Positions 1-5,050 of a stretch of 6,131 bases of DNA are shown piece after piece (the stretch's first letter is position 1; every line of letters begins with the position of its first letter). The DNA is from Curvibacter sp. (GTDB lineage: Bacteria > Pseudomonadota > Gammaproteobacteria > Burkholderiales > Burkholderiaceae_C): assembly GCA_003500955.1 (NCBI GenBank), contig DNQP01000258.1, positions 2,725 through 8,855 on the forward strand, read 5' to 3'. The notes below the pieces were generated by a model, which was not told the DNA's origin, ran no database searches, and worked only from the letters and a program-made list of their open reading frames with translations. Both the position numbers and the translations under genes were made by a program.

Positions 1-450
1 CACCCGCTGGCGCATGCCGCCCGAGAGCTGGTGCGGGTAACGGTCACCAAAGCCCGCCAGGCCCACGCGTGCCAGCCAGTCCTCGGCCTGCGCCCGCGCC
101 TCGGTCTCGGGCACGCCGCGGTACTGCAGGCCGAGCAGCACGTTGTCCAGCGCGCTGCGCCAGGGCAGCAGGGCCTCGGCCTGGAACATATAGCCCGCGC
201 GCCGGTTCAGACCACGCAGCGGCTCGCCGAAGACACGCACCTCGCCCGCGCTCGGCGCCAGCAGGCCCGCGCCCACATTGAGCAGCGTGGACTTGCCACA
301 GCCTGTGGGGCCCACGACCGAGACAAACTCGCCGGCCGCCACGCGCAGCGTGGTGTCGGCCACGGCCGTGTAGGACGGTCCGCCGCCGGGGGTGGCAAAG
401 GTGCAGGTGATGCCCAGCAACTCCAGGGCATGCGCCGTCGAGGCCATCAT
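1..450 (-). CDS. ABC transporter ATP-binding protein, NitT/TauT (SsuB/TauB-like) family, C-terminal part missing
   Basis: This is the cytoplasmic ATPase that powers an ABC importer. The visible 150 residues hold a Walker A motif GPTGCGKST (about residues 47-55), a Q-loop in YMFQAEALLPWRS (Q90) and the ABC signature LSGGMRQR (about 142-149). The Walker B, D-loop and H-loop regions lie beyond the window edge; family members are usually about 250-270 residues. The phrase FQ.ealLPW after the Q-loop is typical of the nitrate/sulfonate/taurine importer ATPases. Two ATG codons stand in tandem at 450 and 447, and I chose the first. The start is 7 bases after the stop of the preceding lipoprotein gene and there is no strong Shine-Dalgarno sequence, which suggests translational coupling. 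It very probably works with the substrate-binding protein encoded at 2316-3383. The permease is not in the window and may lie downstream. The substrate cannot be told from the ATPase. Confidence 0.93.
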   Translation of the reverse strand, partial: MMASTAHALELLGITCTFATPGGGPSYTAVADTTLRVAAGEFVSVVGPTGCGKSTLLNVGAGLLAPSAGEVRVFGEPLRGLNRRAGYMFQAEALLPWRSALDNVLLGLQYRGVPETEARAQAEDWLARVGLAGFGDRYPHQLSGGMRQRV

Positions 451-457
451 GACGCGC

Positions 458-1096
458 TCAGGGCCGCACCGGAACGGCCAGCGACTTGCGCAGGGTCAGG
501 CTACGGCCGAAACGGCGCTGGAACTCCGCGTTCGCAGTGGCGTAGTCGTCGCGCACCACCACCCGGGTGGTGCCGAAAAACTCGTCGCGGTGGTAGCGGA
601 TGGTGCCGATGTAGACCGCCTGGTCGCCGGGCTTCACGTCGACACGGAACAGGCCCTGCAAGGGTGCCACGCCATCGTCGACACGCGCGTTCGGCGACAC
701 CACCCGGATCTCTGCCCGCATCACCACCCAGGTCTTGAGGATGTAGAAAGGCCGGGACGGGTGGTTGACGAAGAAATGTTCGCCGAAGGTCGCGTTGATG
801 CGCTCCTTCATATCCCCCAGGGCCGGACGGTCCACGTCGCGCAGTTCCTCGCCCAGGATCACCATGGCCAGGCGTTCGTACTCGGCGTAACGCGGGCTCA
901 GTTTCTGCTCCCCGGGCCTGAGCGGCGGATCGAGCTCGATGCGCCCCACCACGAGGACCTCACCCGCGGGGAGATCGGCCAGCTTCTCAACCGGCTGGAT
1001 GCGGCTGGTCGGCACGCAAGCCGTCAGCAACAGGGCGGCAAGGCCCACCCAGATCAGACGGCACATCGGTGCCAGACGATGTTGCACACGGATCAT
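458..1096 (-). CDS. predicted lipoprotein of unknown function (third of three)
   Basis: This 212-residue protein has a lipoprotein signal peptide: a basic N-terminus, a hydrophobic stretch WVGLAALLL, and a lipobox LTAC with the acylated cysteine at about residue 27. Valine follows the cysteine, so by the E. coli Lol rule it would go to the outer membrane rather than stay in the inner membrane. The reading frame is open further upstream to 1162. I chose the ATG at 1096 because it overlaps the preceding stop codon as ATGA and has a GAGGGGG Shine-Dalgarno 5 bases before it; a later ATG (MCRLIW) is also possible. I do not recognise the family. The C-terminal half contains PGDQAVYIGTIRY followed by a basic/acidic region and RDDYATANAEFQRRFG, which resembles the end of the two preceding lipoproteins (PGIYFLGSYRY, then ELELLQRL). 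It may be a distant relative with a beta-rich fold. Its place just before the ATPase gene suggests co-expression with the transporter. Confidence 0.85.
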   Translation of the reverse strand: MIRVQHRLAPMCRLIWVGLAALLLTACVPTSRIQPVEKLADLPAGEVLVVGRIELDPPLRPGEQKLSPRYAEYERLAMVILGEELRDVDRPALGDMKERINATFGEHFFVNHPSRPFYILKTWVVMRAEIRVVSPNARVDDGVAPLQGLFRVDVKPGDQAVYIGTIRYHRDEFFGTTRVVVRDDYATANAEFQRRFGRSLTLRKSLAVPVRP

Positions 1097-1629
1097 CGCT
1101 GCCCCCTCAACTCGGCGATACGGTTGCGCAGGCGCGCCTCCCACTGCGTGCCCTTGACCCAATCCTCTTTCTGCAGCCGCTGCAACAGCTCCAGTTCGGA
1201 AGGCGAGCTCACGCGCTCGACGTCAAACTGCCCGGACTTGAGCCGGACGTAGCGGTAGGCGCCCAGAAAGTAGATCCCCGGCTGCTGGATGCGCACGGCC
1301 GTCTCGTTGCGACCATAGAGCGGGAAGTTGTACAGATGGTTGGGTCCCGCCAGTCGCGAGATCTGATAGGAGCCCGGTGGCAGAACCGGTTGGCTCAAAA
1401 GCCTGCCGTCTTCCGACACCGTCATGTGCCAGTAGCCTTCCTCGCCCTGCGGCTTGAGACTGGCCTCGTAGATTTTCTTGCTGGGCGCGCCGGTCATGTC
1501 GATGTAGGCGAACACCAGGGAATTGGTCGGGTCGTTGATGTCCCGCTTGGGGCCGATGCCATCGCTGCCGCAAGCAGCCAGCCCGGCACAGAGCAGCAGG
1601 ACGCAGAAAGTCCGAAACAGGGTTTTCAC
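1093..1629 (-). CDS. predicted lipoprotein of unknown function (second of three, tandem paralog)
   Basis: This is a 178-residue protein with a signal peptide MKTLFRTFCVLLLCAGLAAC and lipobox LAAC (cysteine at about residue 20). Glycine follows the cysteine, which is compatible with outer-membrane sorting. The start codon is GTG, not ATG; AAGGA lies 6 bases before it and no better start is near. The mature part begins CGSDGIGPKRDINDPTNS and carries EGYWHM, a central LPPGSYQ, then YGRNETAVRIQ, PGIYFLGAYRY and a basic, helical-looking C-terminus with GTQWEARLRNRIAELR. These blocks are nearly the same in the gene just upstream (1676-2236), so the two arose by tandem duplication. The main difference is a shorter segment in the middle (LAGPNHLYNF against a glycine/asparagine-rich stretch in the neighbour). 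No enzyme motif is visible. The repeated PG-x-Y-x-(L/I) pattern suggests a beta-sandwich, but that is only an inference. It overlaps the next gene by four bases. Confidence 0.88.
   Translation of the reverse strand: MKTLFRTFCVLLLCAGLAACGSDGIGPKRDINDPTNSLVFAYIDMTGAPSKKIYEASLKPQGEEGYWHMTVSEDGRLLSQPVLPPGSYQISRLAGPNHLYNFPLYGRNETAVRIQQPGIYFLGAYRYVRLKSGQFDVERVSSPSELELLQRLQKEDWVKGTQWEARLRNRIAELRGQR
1102..1108 (-). promoter_or_regulatory. ribosome binding site deciding the start of the third lipoprotein gene
   Basis: GAGGGGG lies inside the last codons of the second lipoprotein gene, 5 bases before the ATG at 1096. Together with the ATGA stop/start overlap it supports this start over the longer open frame beginning at 1162. 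Confidence 0.75.
1285..1314 (-). repeat. 30-base DNA block identical to 1880-1909 (lipoprotein gene duplication)
   Basis: The same 30 bases occur at 1285-1314 and 1880-1909, in the same orientation about 595 bases apart. They encode the shared GRNETAVRIQ region of the two paralogous lipoproteins. A second identical block of 29 bases occurs at 1514-1542 and 2121-2149 (shared NDPTNSLV region). Confidence 0.85.
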
Positions 1630-1635
1630 GATGCT

Positions 1636-1640
1636 TCCTT
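1636..1640 (-). promoter_or_regulatory. ribosome binding site deciding a GTG start for the second lipoprotein gene
   Basis: AAGGA stands 6 bases before GTG at 1629. The codons after GTG give a clean lipoprotein signal peptide, so GTG is the start although ATG is more usual. Confidence 0.75.
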
Positions 1641-1675
1641 TCAGGGCAAGTCCAACGGGCGCTGTCGGGTATGCC

Positions 1676-2236
1676 TCACTTCTTCCTCAGCTCGGCCATC
1701 CGGTTGCGGATGCGCGCCTCCCACTGCGTCCCCTGGACCCAGCTCTCCTTCTCCAGCCGCTGCAGCAGCTCGAGCTCCGTGGGCTGGTTGGTGCGCTCGA
1801 TCGCGAACTTGCCGCCCTCGAAAAAGCCGGTCTTGACCTTGGTGTAGCGGTAGGAACCCAGGAAGTAGATGCCCGGCTTCTGGATGCGCACGGCCGTCTC
1901 GTTGCGACCGTAGGCCGGGAAGCGGTAGACGTTGTTGCCGGCAAAAAACCCCGAGCCTTCCAGCTGCGAGAGCTGGTAGGCCCCCGGGGGCAGATAGGGC
2001 TGGCTCAGCAGCTGGCCGTCCTTGGCCACGTTCATGTGCCAGTAGCCCTCCTCGCCCTGCGGCTTGAGGCTGGCGCCGTCGATCTTGGTCGGCGCCTCGC
2101 TCATGTCCACATAGGCGAAGACCAGGGAATTGGTCGGGTCGTTGATGTCACGCTCCGGGCCGATCGAGCTGCTGCCACAGGCGGCAAGCAAGGCGACGAG
2201 GATCAGCAGCGCGCTGCGGTAAAGCGTATGCATCAT
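1676..2236 (-). CDS. predicted lipoprotein of unknown function (first of three, tandem paralog)
   Basis: This 186-residue protein starts MMHTLYRSALLILVALLAAC, a lipoprotein signal with lipobox LAAC (cysteine at about residue 20) followed by glycine. The frame stays open upstream to 2512 inside the substrate-binding protein gene, but the ATG at 2236 has AGGGAG 5 bases before it and is followed directly by the signal peptide, so the longer form is rejected. Conserved blocks shared with the following gene are ERDINDPTNSLVFAYVDM, LKPQGEEGYWHM, LPPGAYQL, YGRNETAVRIQKPGIYFLG and GTQWEARIRNRMAEL. The gene lies 79 bases after the substrate-binding protein stop and 46 bases before the second lipoprotein. 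I do not know a named family for it. Its position suggests a periplasm-facing envelope role connected with the importer, but nothing in the sequence proves this. Confidence 0.88.
   Translation of the reverse strand: MMHTLYRSALLILVALLAACGSSSIGPERDINDPTNSLVFAYVDMSEAPTKIDGASLKPQGEEGYWHMNVAKDGQLLSQPYLPPGAYQLSQLEGSGFFAGNNVYRFPAYGRNETAVRIQKPGIYFLGSYRYTKVKTGFFEGGKFAIERTNQPTELELLQRLEKESWVQGTQWEARIRNRMAELRKK
1880..1909 (-). repeat. second copy of the 30-base block at 1285-1314
   Basis: This is the matching block in the first lipoprotein gene. Together with the 29-base pair at 2121-2149 and 1514-1542 it shows that similarity between the two genes holds at DNA level, so the duplication is fairly recent, gene conversion has acted, or both. 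Confidence 0.85.
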
Positions 2237-2241
2237 GGCAT

Positions 2242-2247
2242 CTCCCT
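2242..2247 (-). promoter_or_regulatory. ribosome binding site for the first lipoprotein gene
   Basis: AGGGAG lies 5 bases before the ATG at 2236. It decides the start against the much longer open frame that continues upstream inside the substrate-binding protein gene. An out-of-frame ATG at 2241 touches this site and is too close to be used. Confidence 0.75.
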
Positions 2248-2315
2248 GTTTGAATGCGTTCTCACAAATACCCCGGCGCACCGGCCTACGGCGACACCCG
2301 GAGGCTCGACGGCCC

Positions 2316-3383
2316 TCAGGCCTTGAAACGCGTCTTGGCCCGGGCCGCGAACTGGTTGGTCCAGGTCTTGCCCAGGTCGATCCGCTCGGCCTTGAGTGTG
2401 CTGTCGAAGCTGGCCAGCGCACGCAAGGCGGTCTTGCCTCCCTCTTCGGGGAACATGCCGTCGATGGCCAGCGCCTCGCGCACCTTGTCGAAGGACGCCA
2501 GGTAGAGGCCACGGTCGCCCAGCAGGTAGGACTCGGGCACGGTCTTGATGATGTCGCTCGGGCCCGCCGTCTGCAGCCACTTGAGCGCGTGCACCATGGC
2601 GTTGGTCAGGGCCTGGGCCGTGGCCGGGTTCTTCTGCACATATTCCAGCGGCGCGTAGAGACAACCCGCGGGCATGGGGCCGCCGAAGACCTCGCGCGTG
2701 CCCTTGAGCGTGCGGGTGTCGAAGACCACGCGCACATCGCCCTTCTGCTCCAGCATGGTCATCACCGGATCGATGTTGCACATGGCGTCGATCTGGCCCG
2801 AGCGCAAGGCGGTCAAGGCGCCGGCCGAGGTCCCCACACCGATGAAGCTCACATCCGCGGCCTTCAGGCCAGCGCGCGAAAGCACCAGGTTGGCCATCAT
2901 GTTGGTGGACGAACCCGGGGCCGTGACGCCGATCTTCTTGCCCTTGAGGTCGGCCACGGTCTTGTAGTGCGGCAGGGTCTTGTTGGAGATCCCCAGCGCG
3001 ATCTGGGGCGCGCGCCCTTGCAGCACGAAGGCCTGGAACATCTGGCCCTTGTTCTGCAGATTGATCGTGTGCTCGTAGGCGCCGCTGACCACATCGGCGG
3101 ACCCACCCACCACGGCCTGCAGCGCACGTGCGCCGCCGGCGAAGTCGCTGATCTCCACCTCCAGGCCCTCGGCCTTGAAGTAGCCCAGCTGCTCGGCAAT
3201 GGTCAGCGGCAGGTAGTAGAAGGACGCCTTGCCGCCCACGGCGATGGCCACCTTGCCCTTCTCAGGCTTGGGATCGGCCGCCAGGGCCGGCAAGCCCAGG
3301 CTGGCCGCTGCGAGCGCGGTGCCGGCCGTGAACAGGCGGCGGTTGATGCGATGGTCGGACATGATGTTCTGCTTCCCTGTCAT
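2316..3383 (-). CDS. ABC transporter substrate-binding protein, NitT/TauT (NMT1/THI5-like) family
   Basis: This is the periplasmic binding protein of an ABC importer, 355 residues long, a normal size for the family. The N-terminus holds a twin-arginine type signal (INRRLFTAG, then a hydrophobic stretch LAAASLGLPALAA with an AxA-like cleavage site), so export through Tat is likely. The segment FYYLPLTIAEQLGYFKAEGL, with FAGGARALQAVVGGSADVV after it, is the typical start of lobe 1 in NMT1/THI5-like proteins. Next come DLKGKKIGVTAPGSSTNMM and SGQIDAMCNIDPV, also typical. Family members bind nitrate, sulfonates, taurine, aromatic acids or pyrimidine precursors; the substrate here cannot be told. 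The ATG at 3383 has AGGA 5 bases before it. A second ATG at 3362 (MSDHRINRRLF) has AGGGAAG 9 bases before it and is a real alternative, giving 348 residues. The gene appears to be first in the operon with three lipoproteins and the ATPase. Confidence 0.93.
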   Translation of the reverse strand: MTGKQNIMSDHRINRRLFTAGTALAAASLGLPALAADPKPEKGKVAIAVGGKASFYYLPLTIAEQLGYFKAEGLEVEISDFAGGARALQAVVGGSADVVSGAYEHTINLQNKGQMFQAFVLQGRAPQIALGISNKTLPHYKTVADLKGKKIGVTAPGSSTNMMANLVLSRAGLKAADVSFIGVGTSAGALTALRSGQIDAMCNIDPVMTMLEQKGDVRVVFDTRTLKGTREVFGGPMPAGCLYAPLEYVQKNPATAQALTNAMVHALKWLQTAGPSDIIKTVPESYLLGDRGLYLASFDKVREALAIDGMFPEEGGKTALRALASFDSTLKAERIDLGKTWTNQFAARAKTRFKA

Positions 3384-3388
3384 GCGTT

Positions 3389-3392
3389 TCCT
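3389..3392 (-). promoter_or_regulatory. ribosome binding site for the substrate-binding protein gene (start at 3383)
   Basis: AGGA stands 5 bases before the ATG at 3383 and supports that start. A competing AGGGAAG inside the first codons serves the ATG at 3362, so the choice between the two is not final. Confidence 0.5.
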
Positions 3393-3430
3393 GGTGTCCT
3401 AGGTTAACCAGATGGCGCGGACGACGCATC

Positions 3431-3455
3431 GGGAAAGCTCCCGACCGGGTTTCCC
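3431..3455 (-). other. hairpin in the leader of the substrate-binding protein operon
   Basis: GGGAAA (3431-3436) pairs with TTTCCC (3450-3455), and inside it CCC (3440-3442) pairs with GGG (3447-3449) around a 4-base loop, leaving a 3-base bulge on one side. No T run follows. It lies 48 bases before the start of the substrate-binding protein gene, so it could be part of the leader or a second weak terminator element for the upstream gene. No convincing -35/-10 promoter was found in this 101-base gap. Confidence 0.25.
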
Positions 3456-3464
3456 CTAAAGCCG

Positions 3465-3476
3465 CCGGCACGCCGG
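3465..3476 (-). terminator. weak candidate hairpin after the MAPEG gene
   Basis: CCGGC and GCCGG form a 5-base stem with a 2-base loop (or 4 pairs with a 4-base loop) starting 9 bases past the MAPEG stop codon. In the direction of transcription it is followed by CGGCTTTAG, with only three T, so termination would be weak. It may still mark the boundary between the MAPEG gene and the transporter operon. Confidence 0.25.
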
Positions 3477-3484
3477 GCCGCAGC

Positions 3485-3898
3485 TCAGTGATAACCGAGG
3501 AAAAAGATGGCGATATTGGTCAGCAGCGCCAGGGCCCAGACGACGGACCGTGCCGTGCTCATGCCCGCGACGTAGGCCATGACGTAGATCAGGCGCAGGA
3601 AGACGAAGAGGAAAGCCAGCATGTCCAGCCGCAGCTGATGGGCACCCATCAGGTGGGCAATGATGACGGCGCCGATGAAGAAAGGCAGGGCCTCGAAGCT
3701 GTTCTGCTGTGCCGCGTGGGCCCGGGCACGCCAGTCGGTCTGGCGCGCCAGCCAGGCGCGCGGGTTGTCGTTGTCATACCCCCCCTCCTTGCGCGGCTTG
3801 CCCAACATGCCGGATTTGGCCAGGATCGCGCAGGCGATGGGCAGCAGCGCAGCGATGAGGACACACCAGTAGGCCAGGGTGAAGCGGGCAAAGGTCAT
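3485..3898 (-). CDS. MAPEG family integral membrane protein
   Basis: This is a 137-residue inner-membrane protein. MAPEG stands for membrane-associated proteins in eicosanoid and glutathione metabolism; bacterial members are mostly uncharacterised, and some eukaryotic ones are glutathione S-transferases. Four hydrophobic segments are visible: about residues 6-27 (FTLAYWCVLIAALLPIACAIL), 70-88 (ALPFFIGAVIIAHLMGA), 92-112 (LDMLAFLFVFLRLIYVMAYVAG) and 117-136 (SVVWALALLTNIAIFFLGY). The family pattern shows in NSFEALPFF at the start of the second segment and RLIYVMAYVAG in the third. Length and topology match the family. The start at 3898 lacks a clear Shine-Dalgarno: the leader is almost pure pyrimidine. 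It stands 73 bases after recR and may be co-transcribed with it or have its own promoter. A glutathione-linked activity should not be assumed. Confidence 0.92.
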   Translation of the reverse strand: MTFARFTLAYWCVLIAALLPIACAILAKSGMLGKPRKEGGYDNDNPRAWLARQTDWRARAHAAQQNSFEALPFFIGAVIIAHLMGAHQLRLDMLAFLFVFLRLIYVMAYVAGMSTARSVVWALALLTNIAIFFLGYH

Positions 3899-3971
3899 GA
3901 TGAGGAAGTTGGGGAAAGAAGAGGGGGAGTTGGATGCCGCCAGGCTTGCAAAAACTGCGCCGGATTATCCT

Positions 3972-4562
3972 TCAGCGCCGGTCCACCAGGGCGTGTGCAA
4001 TCGTACCCAGGTCCACGTATTCCAGCTCGCTGCCGATGGGCACGCCACGCGCGAGCCGGGTGAAGGCCACGCCGCGAGCCTTGAGCCCCTCGCCGATCAC
4101 ATGCGCCGTGGCCTCGCCCTCGGCGGTGAAATTGGTCGCCAGGATGACCTCGCGCACCGTGCCGTCGCTGGCGCGCTCCAGCAGGGTCTTGATGCCGATG
4201 TCGCGCGGGCCGATGCCGTCGAGCGGGCTGAGCTTGCCCATGAGCACGTAGTACAGGCCCTTGTAGGCCCCGGTCCGCTCCAGCGCCATCTGGTCGGCCG
4301 GCGTCTCCACCACGCAGAGCTTGCTCGCGTCGCGCGCCGGGTCCTGGCAGGTGGCACAGACCTCGGCTTCGCTGAAGGTGTGGCAGCGCACGCAGTGGCG
4401 CACGCTGGTCGCCGCCTCCTGCAGGGCCCGCGACAGCAGCTGCGCCCCCTCGCGGTCGTGCTGCAGCAGATGAAAGGCCATGCGCGAAGCCGACTTCACC
4501 CCCACGCCCGGCAAGCGGCGCAGCGCCTGGATCAGCGCATCGAGGGAGTGTGCGTCGGACAT
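3972..4562 (-). CDS. recR: recombination mediator protein RecR
   Basis: RecR works with RecO (and RecF) to load RecA onto SSB-coated single-stranded DNA in gapped-DNA repair. The protein is 196 residues, close to the usual 195-205. In order it has a helix-hairpin-helix region ([20 protein letters not shown], about residues 14-33), a four-cysteine zinc finger (C57, C60, C69, C72 in [16 protein letters not shown]), and a Toprim domain starting [19 protein letters not shown] (about 82 onward) with [16 protein letters not shown]. The C-terminal [21 protein letters not shown] is the conserved Walker-B-like end of RecR. No key residue looks missing. The ATG at 4562 lacks an obvious Shine-Dalgarno, but [19 protein letters not shown] is a normal RecR N-terminus. 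It follows ybaB after 138 bases, the classic dnaX–ybaB–recR order; the larger gap holds an inverted repeat. Confidence 0.97.
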   Translation of the reverse strand: MSDAHSLDALIQALRRLPGVGVKSASRMAFHLLQHDREGAQLLSRALQEAATSVRHCVRCHTFSEAEVCATCQDPARDASKLCVVETPADQMALERTGAYKGLYYVLMGKLSPLDGIGPRDIGIKTLLERASDGTVREVILATNFTAEGEATAHVIGEGLKARGVAFTRLARGVPIGSELEYVDLGTIAHALVDRR

Positions 4563-4617
4563 GGCAAGACGAAACGTGGCGCGGCGTAGCGAGCGGGCTC
4601 AGGGCAAGGCGCGGGTG

Positions 4618-4660
4618 TCAGGCCACCGGAATGGACCGGACGTCCATGAGGACGGCCTGA
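4618..4660. repeat. 43-base interrupted inverted repeat between ybaB and recR
   Basis: The outer arms TCAGGCC (4618-4624) and GGCCTGA (4654-4660) are perfect reverse complements of 7 bases. Inside, ATGGAC (4631-4636) and GTCCAT (4642-4647) form a second perfect 6-base stem around a 5-base loop. A 6-by-6 internal loop separates the two stems. Neither end is followed by a T run on either strand, so it is not a standard intrinsic terminator. It could be an mRNA structure that tunes recR expression, an mRNA-stability element or a protein-binding site. Confidence 0.5.
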
Positions 4661-4700
4661 ACGGGACCCGCAACGCCGCCATGTGCCCGCGCAGTAGCCG

Positions 4701-5033
4701 TCAGAAAGGGAATTTCATGCCGCCGGGCAGGCCTGGCATGCCTGCCGTCAGCTTGCCCATCTTCTCCTGGCTGGTCTCCTCGGCCTTGCGCACGGCGGCG
4801 TTGAAGGCCGCGGCCACCAGGTCCTCGAGCATGTCCTTGTCCTCCCCGAGCAGGCTGGGATCGATGGTGATGCGCTTGACGTCGTGCTTGCAGGTCATGA
4901 CGACCTTGACCAGACCCGCGCCCGATTCACCCGTGACCTCGATGAAGGCCAGTTCTTCCTGGGCCTTCTTGAGGTTGTCCTGCATGGCCTGGGCCTGCTT
5001 CATGAGGCCGGCGAGTTGTCCTTTGTTGAACAT
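4701..5033 (-). CDS. ybaB: YbaB/EbfC family nucleoid-associated protein
   Basis: This is a small dimeric DNA-binding protein that associates with the nucleoid; 110 residues is the usual length. It begins [20 protein letters not shown], the helical N-terminus of the family (K-x-x-L-x-x-L-M-K-Q-A-Q-x-M-Q). It continues with [20 protein letters not shown] and [20 protein letters not shown], the conserved beta core, then a helix [21 protein letters not shown] and a Gly/Met/Pro-rich tail ending GMKFPF, also typical. The start is supported by AAGGA 6 bases before the ATG. It lies 17 bases after the dnaX stop, so the two are very likely one transcription unit. The conserved position between dnaX and recR suggests a link with replication or repair, though the exact role is unsettled in the literature. 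Confidence 0.96.
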   Translation of the reverse strand: MFNKGQLAGLMKQAQAMQDNLKKAQEELAFIEVTGESGAGLVKVVMTCKHDVKRITIDPSLLGEDKDMLEDLVAAAFNAAVRKAEETSQEKMGKLTAGMPGLPGGMKFPF

Positions 5034-5039
5034 GGGGAG

Positions 5040-5044
5040 TCCTT
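5040..5044 (-). promoter_or_regulatory. ribosome binding site for ybaB
   Basis: AAGGA lies 6 bases before the ybaB ATG in the 17-base gap after dnaX, so ybaB has its own ribosome entry within the shared transcript. Confidence 0.7.
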
Positions 5045-5050
5045 CTTGGT

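Noticed and set aside
392..1252. Plus-strand open frame of about 286 codons over the third lipoprotein
   Set aside because: It is the mirror of the lipoprotein genes, which have signal peptides and ribosome sites; the plus-strand frame has neither a ribosome site nor recognisable motifs.
2248..2272. AT-richer patch before the first lipoprotein with TTTG and CAAA arms, considered as a CRP-like operator or internal promoter
   Set aside because: The arms are only four bases, the half-sites do not match the CRP consensus well, and no -35/-10 pair with proper spacing was found.
2311..2322. Small hairpin GGCC-CTCA-GGCC over the stop codon of the substrate-binding protein gene
   Set aside because: Four-base stems of this kind are frequent by chance in GC-rich DNA, and no T run follows.
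1676..2512. Longer form of the first lipoprotein starting inside the substrate-binding protein gene
   Set aside because: The extra N-terminal part is out-of-frame read-through of the upstream gene, and the ATG at 2236 has a good ribosome site and begins a clean signal peptide.
2235..3407. Long plus-strand open frame of about 390 codons
   Set aside because: It lies antisense to the well-supported substrate-binding protein gene; its translation has no recognisable domain and is rich in Arg, Gly, His and Ala, as expected from the third-position GC of the real gene.
3944..3974. Possible terminator after recR (a run of five T in the transcript)
   Set aside because: The preceding GGCGC and CCGGCGC elements are mostly direct rather than inverted repeats, so no stable stem forms before the T run.
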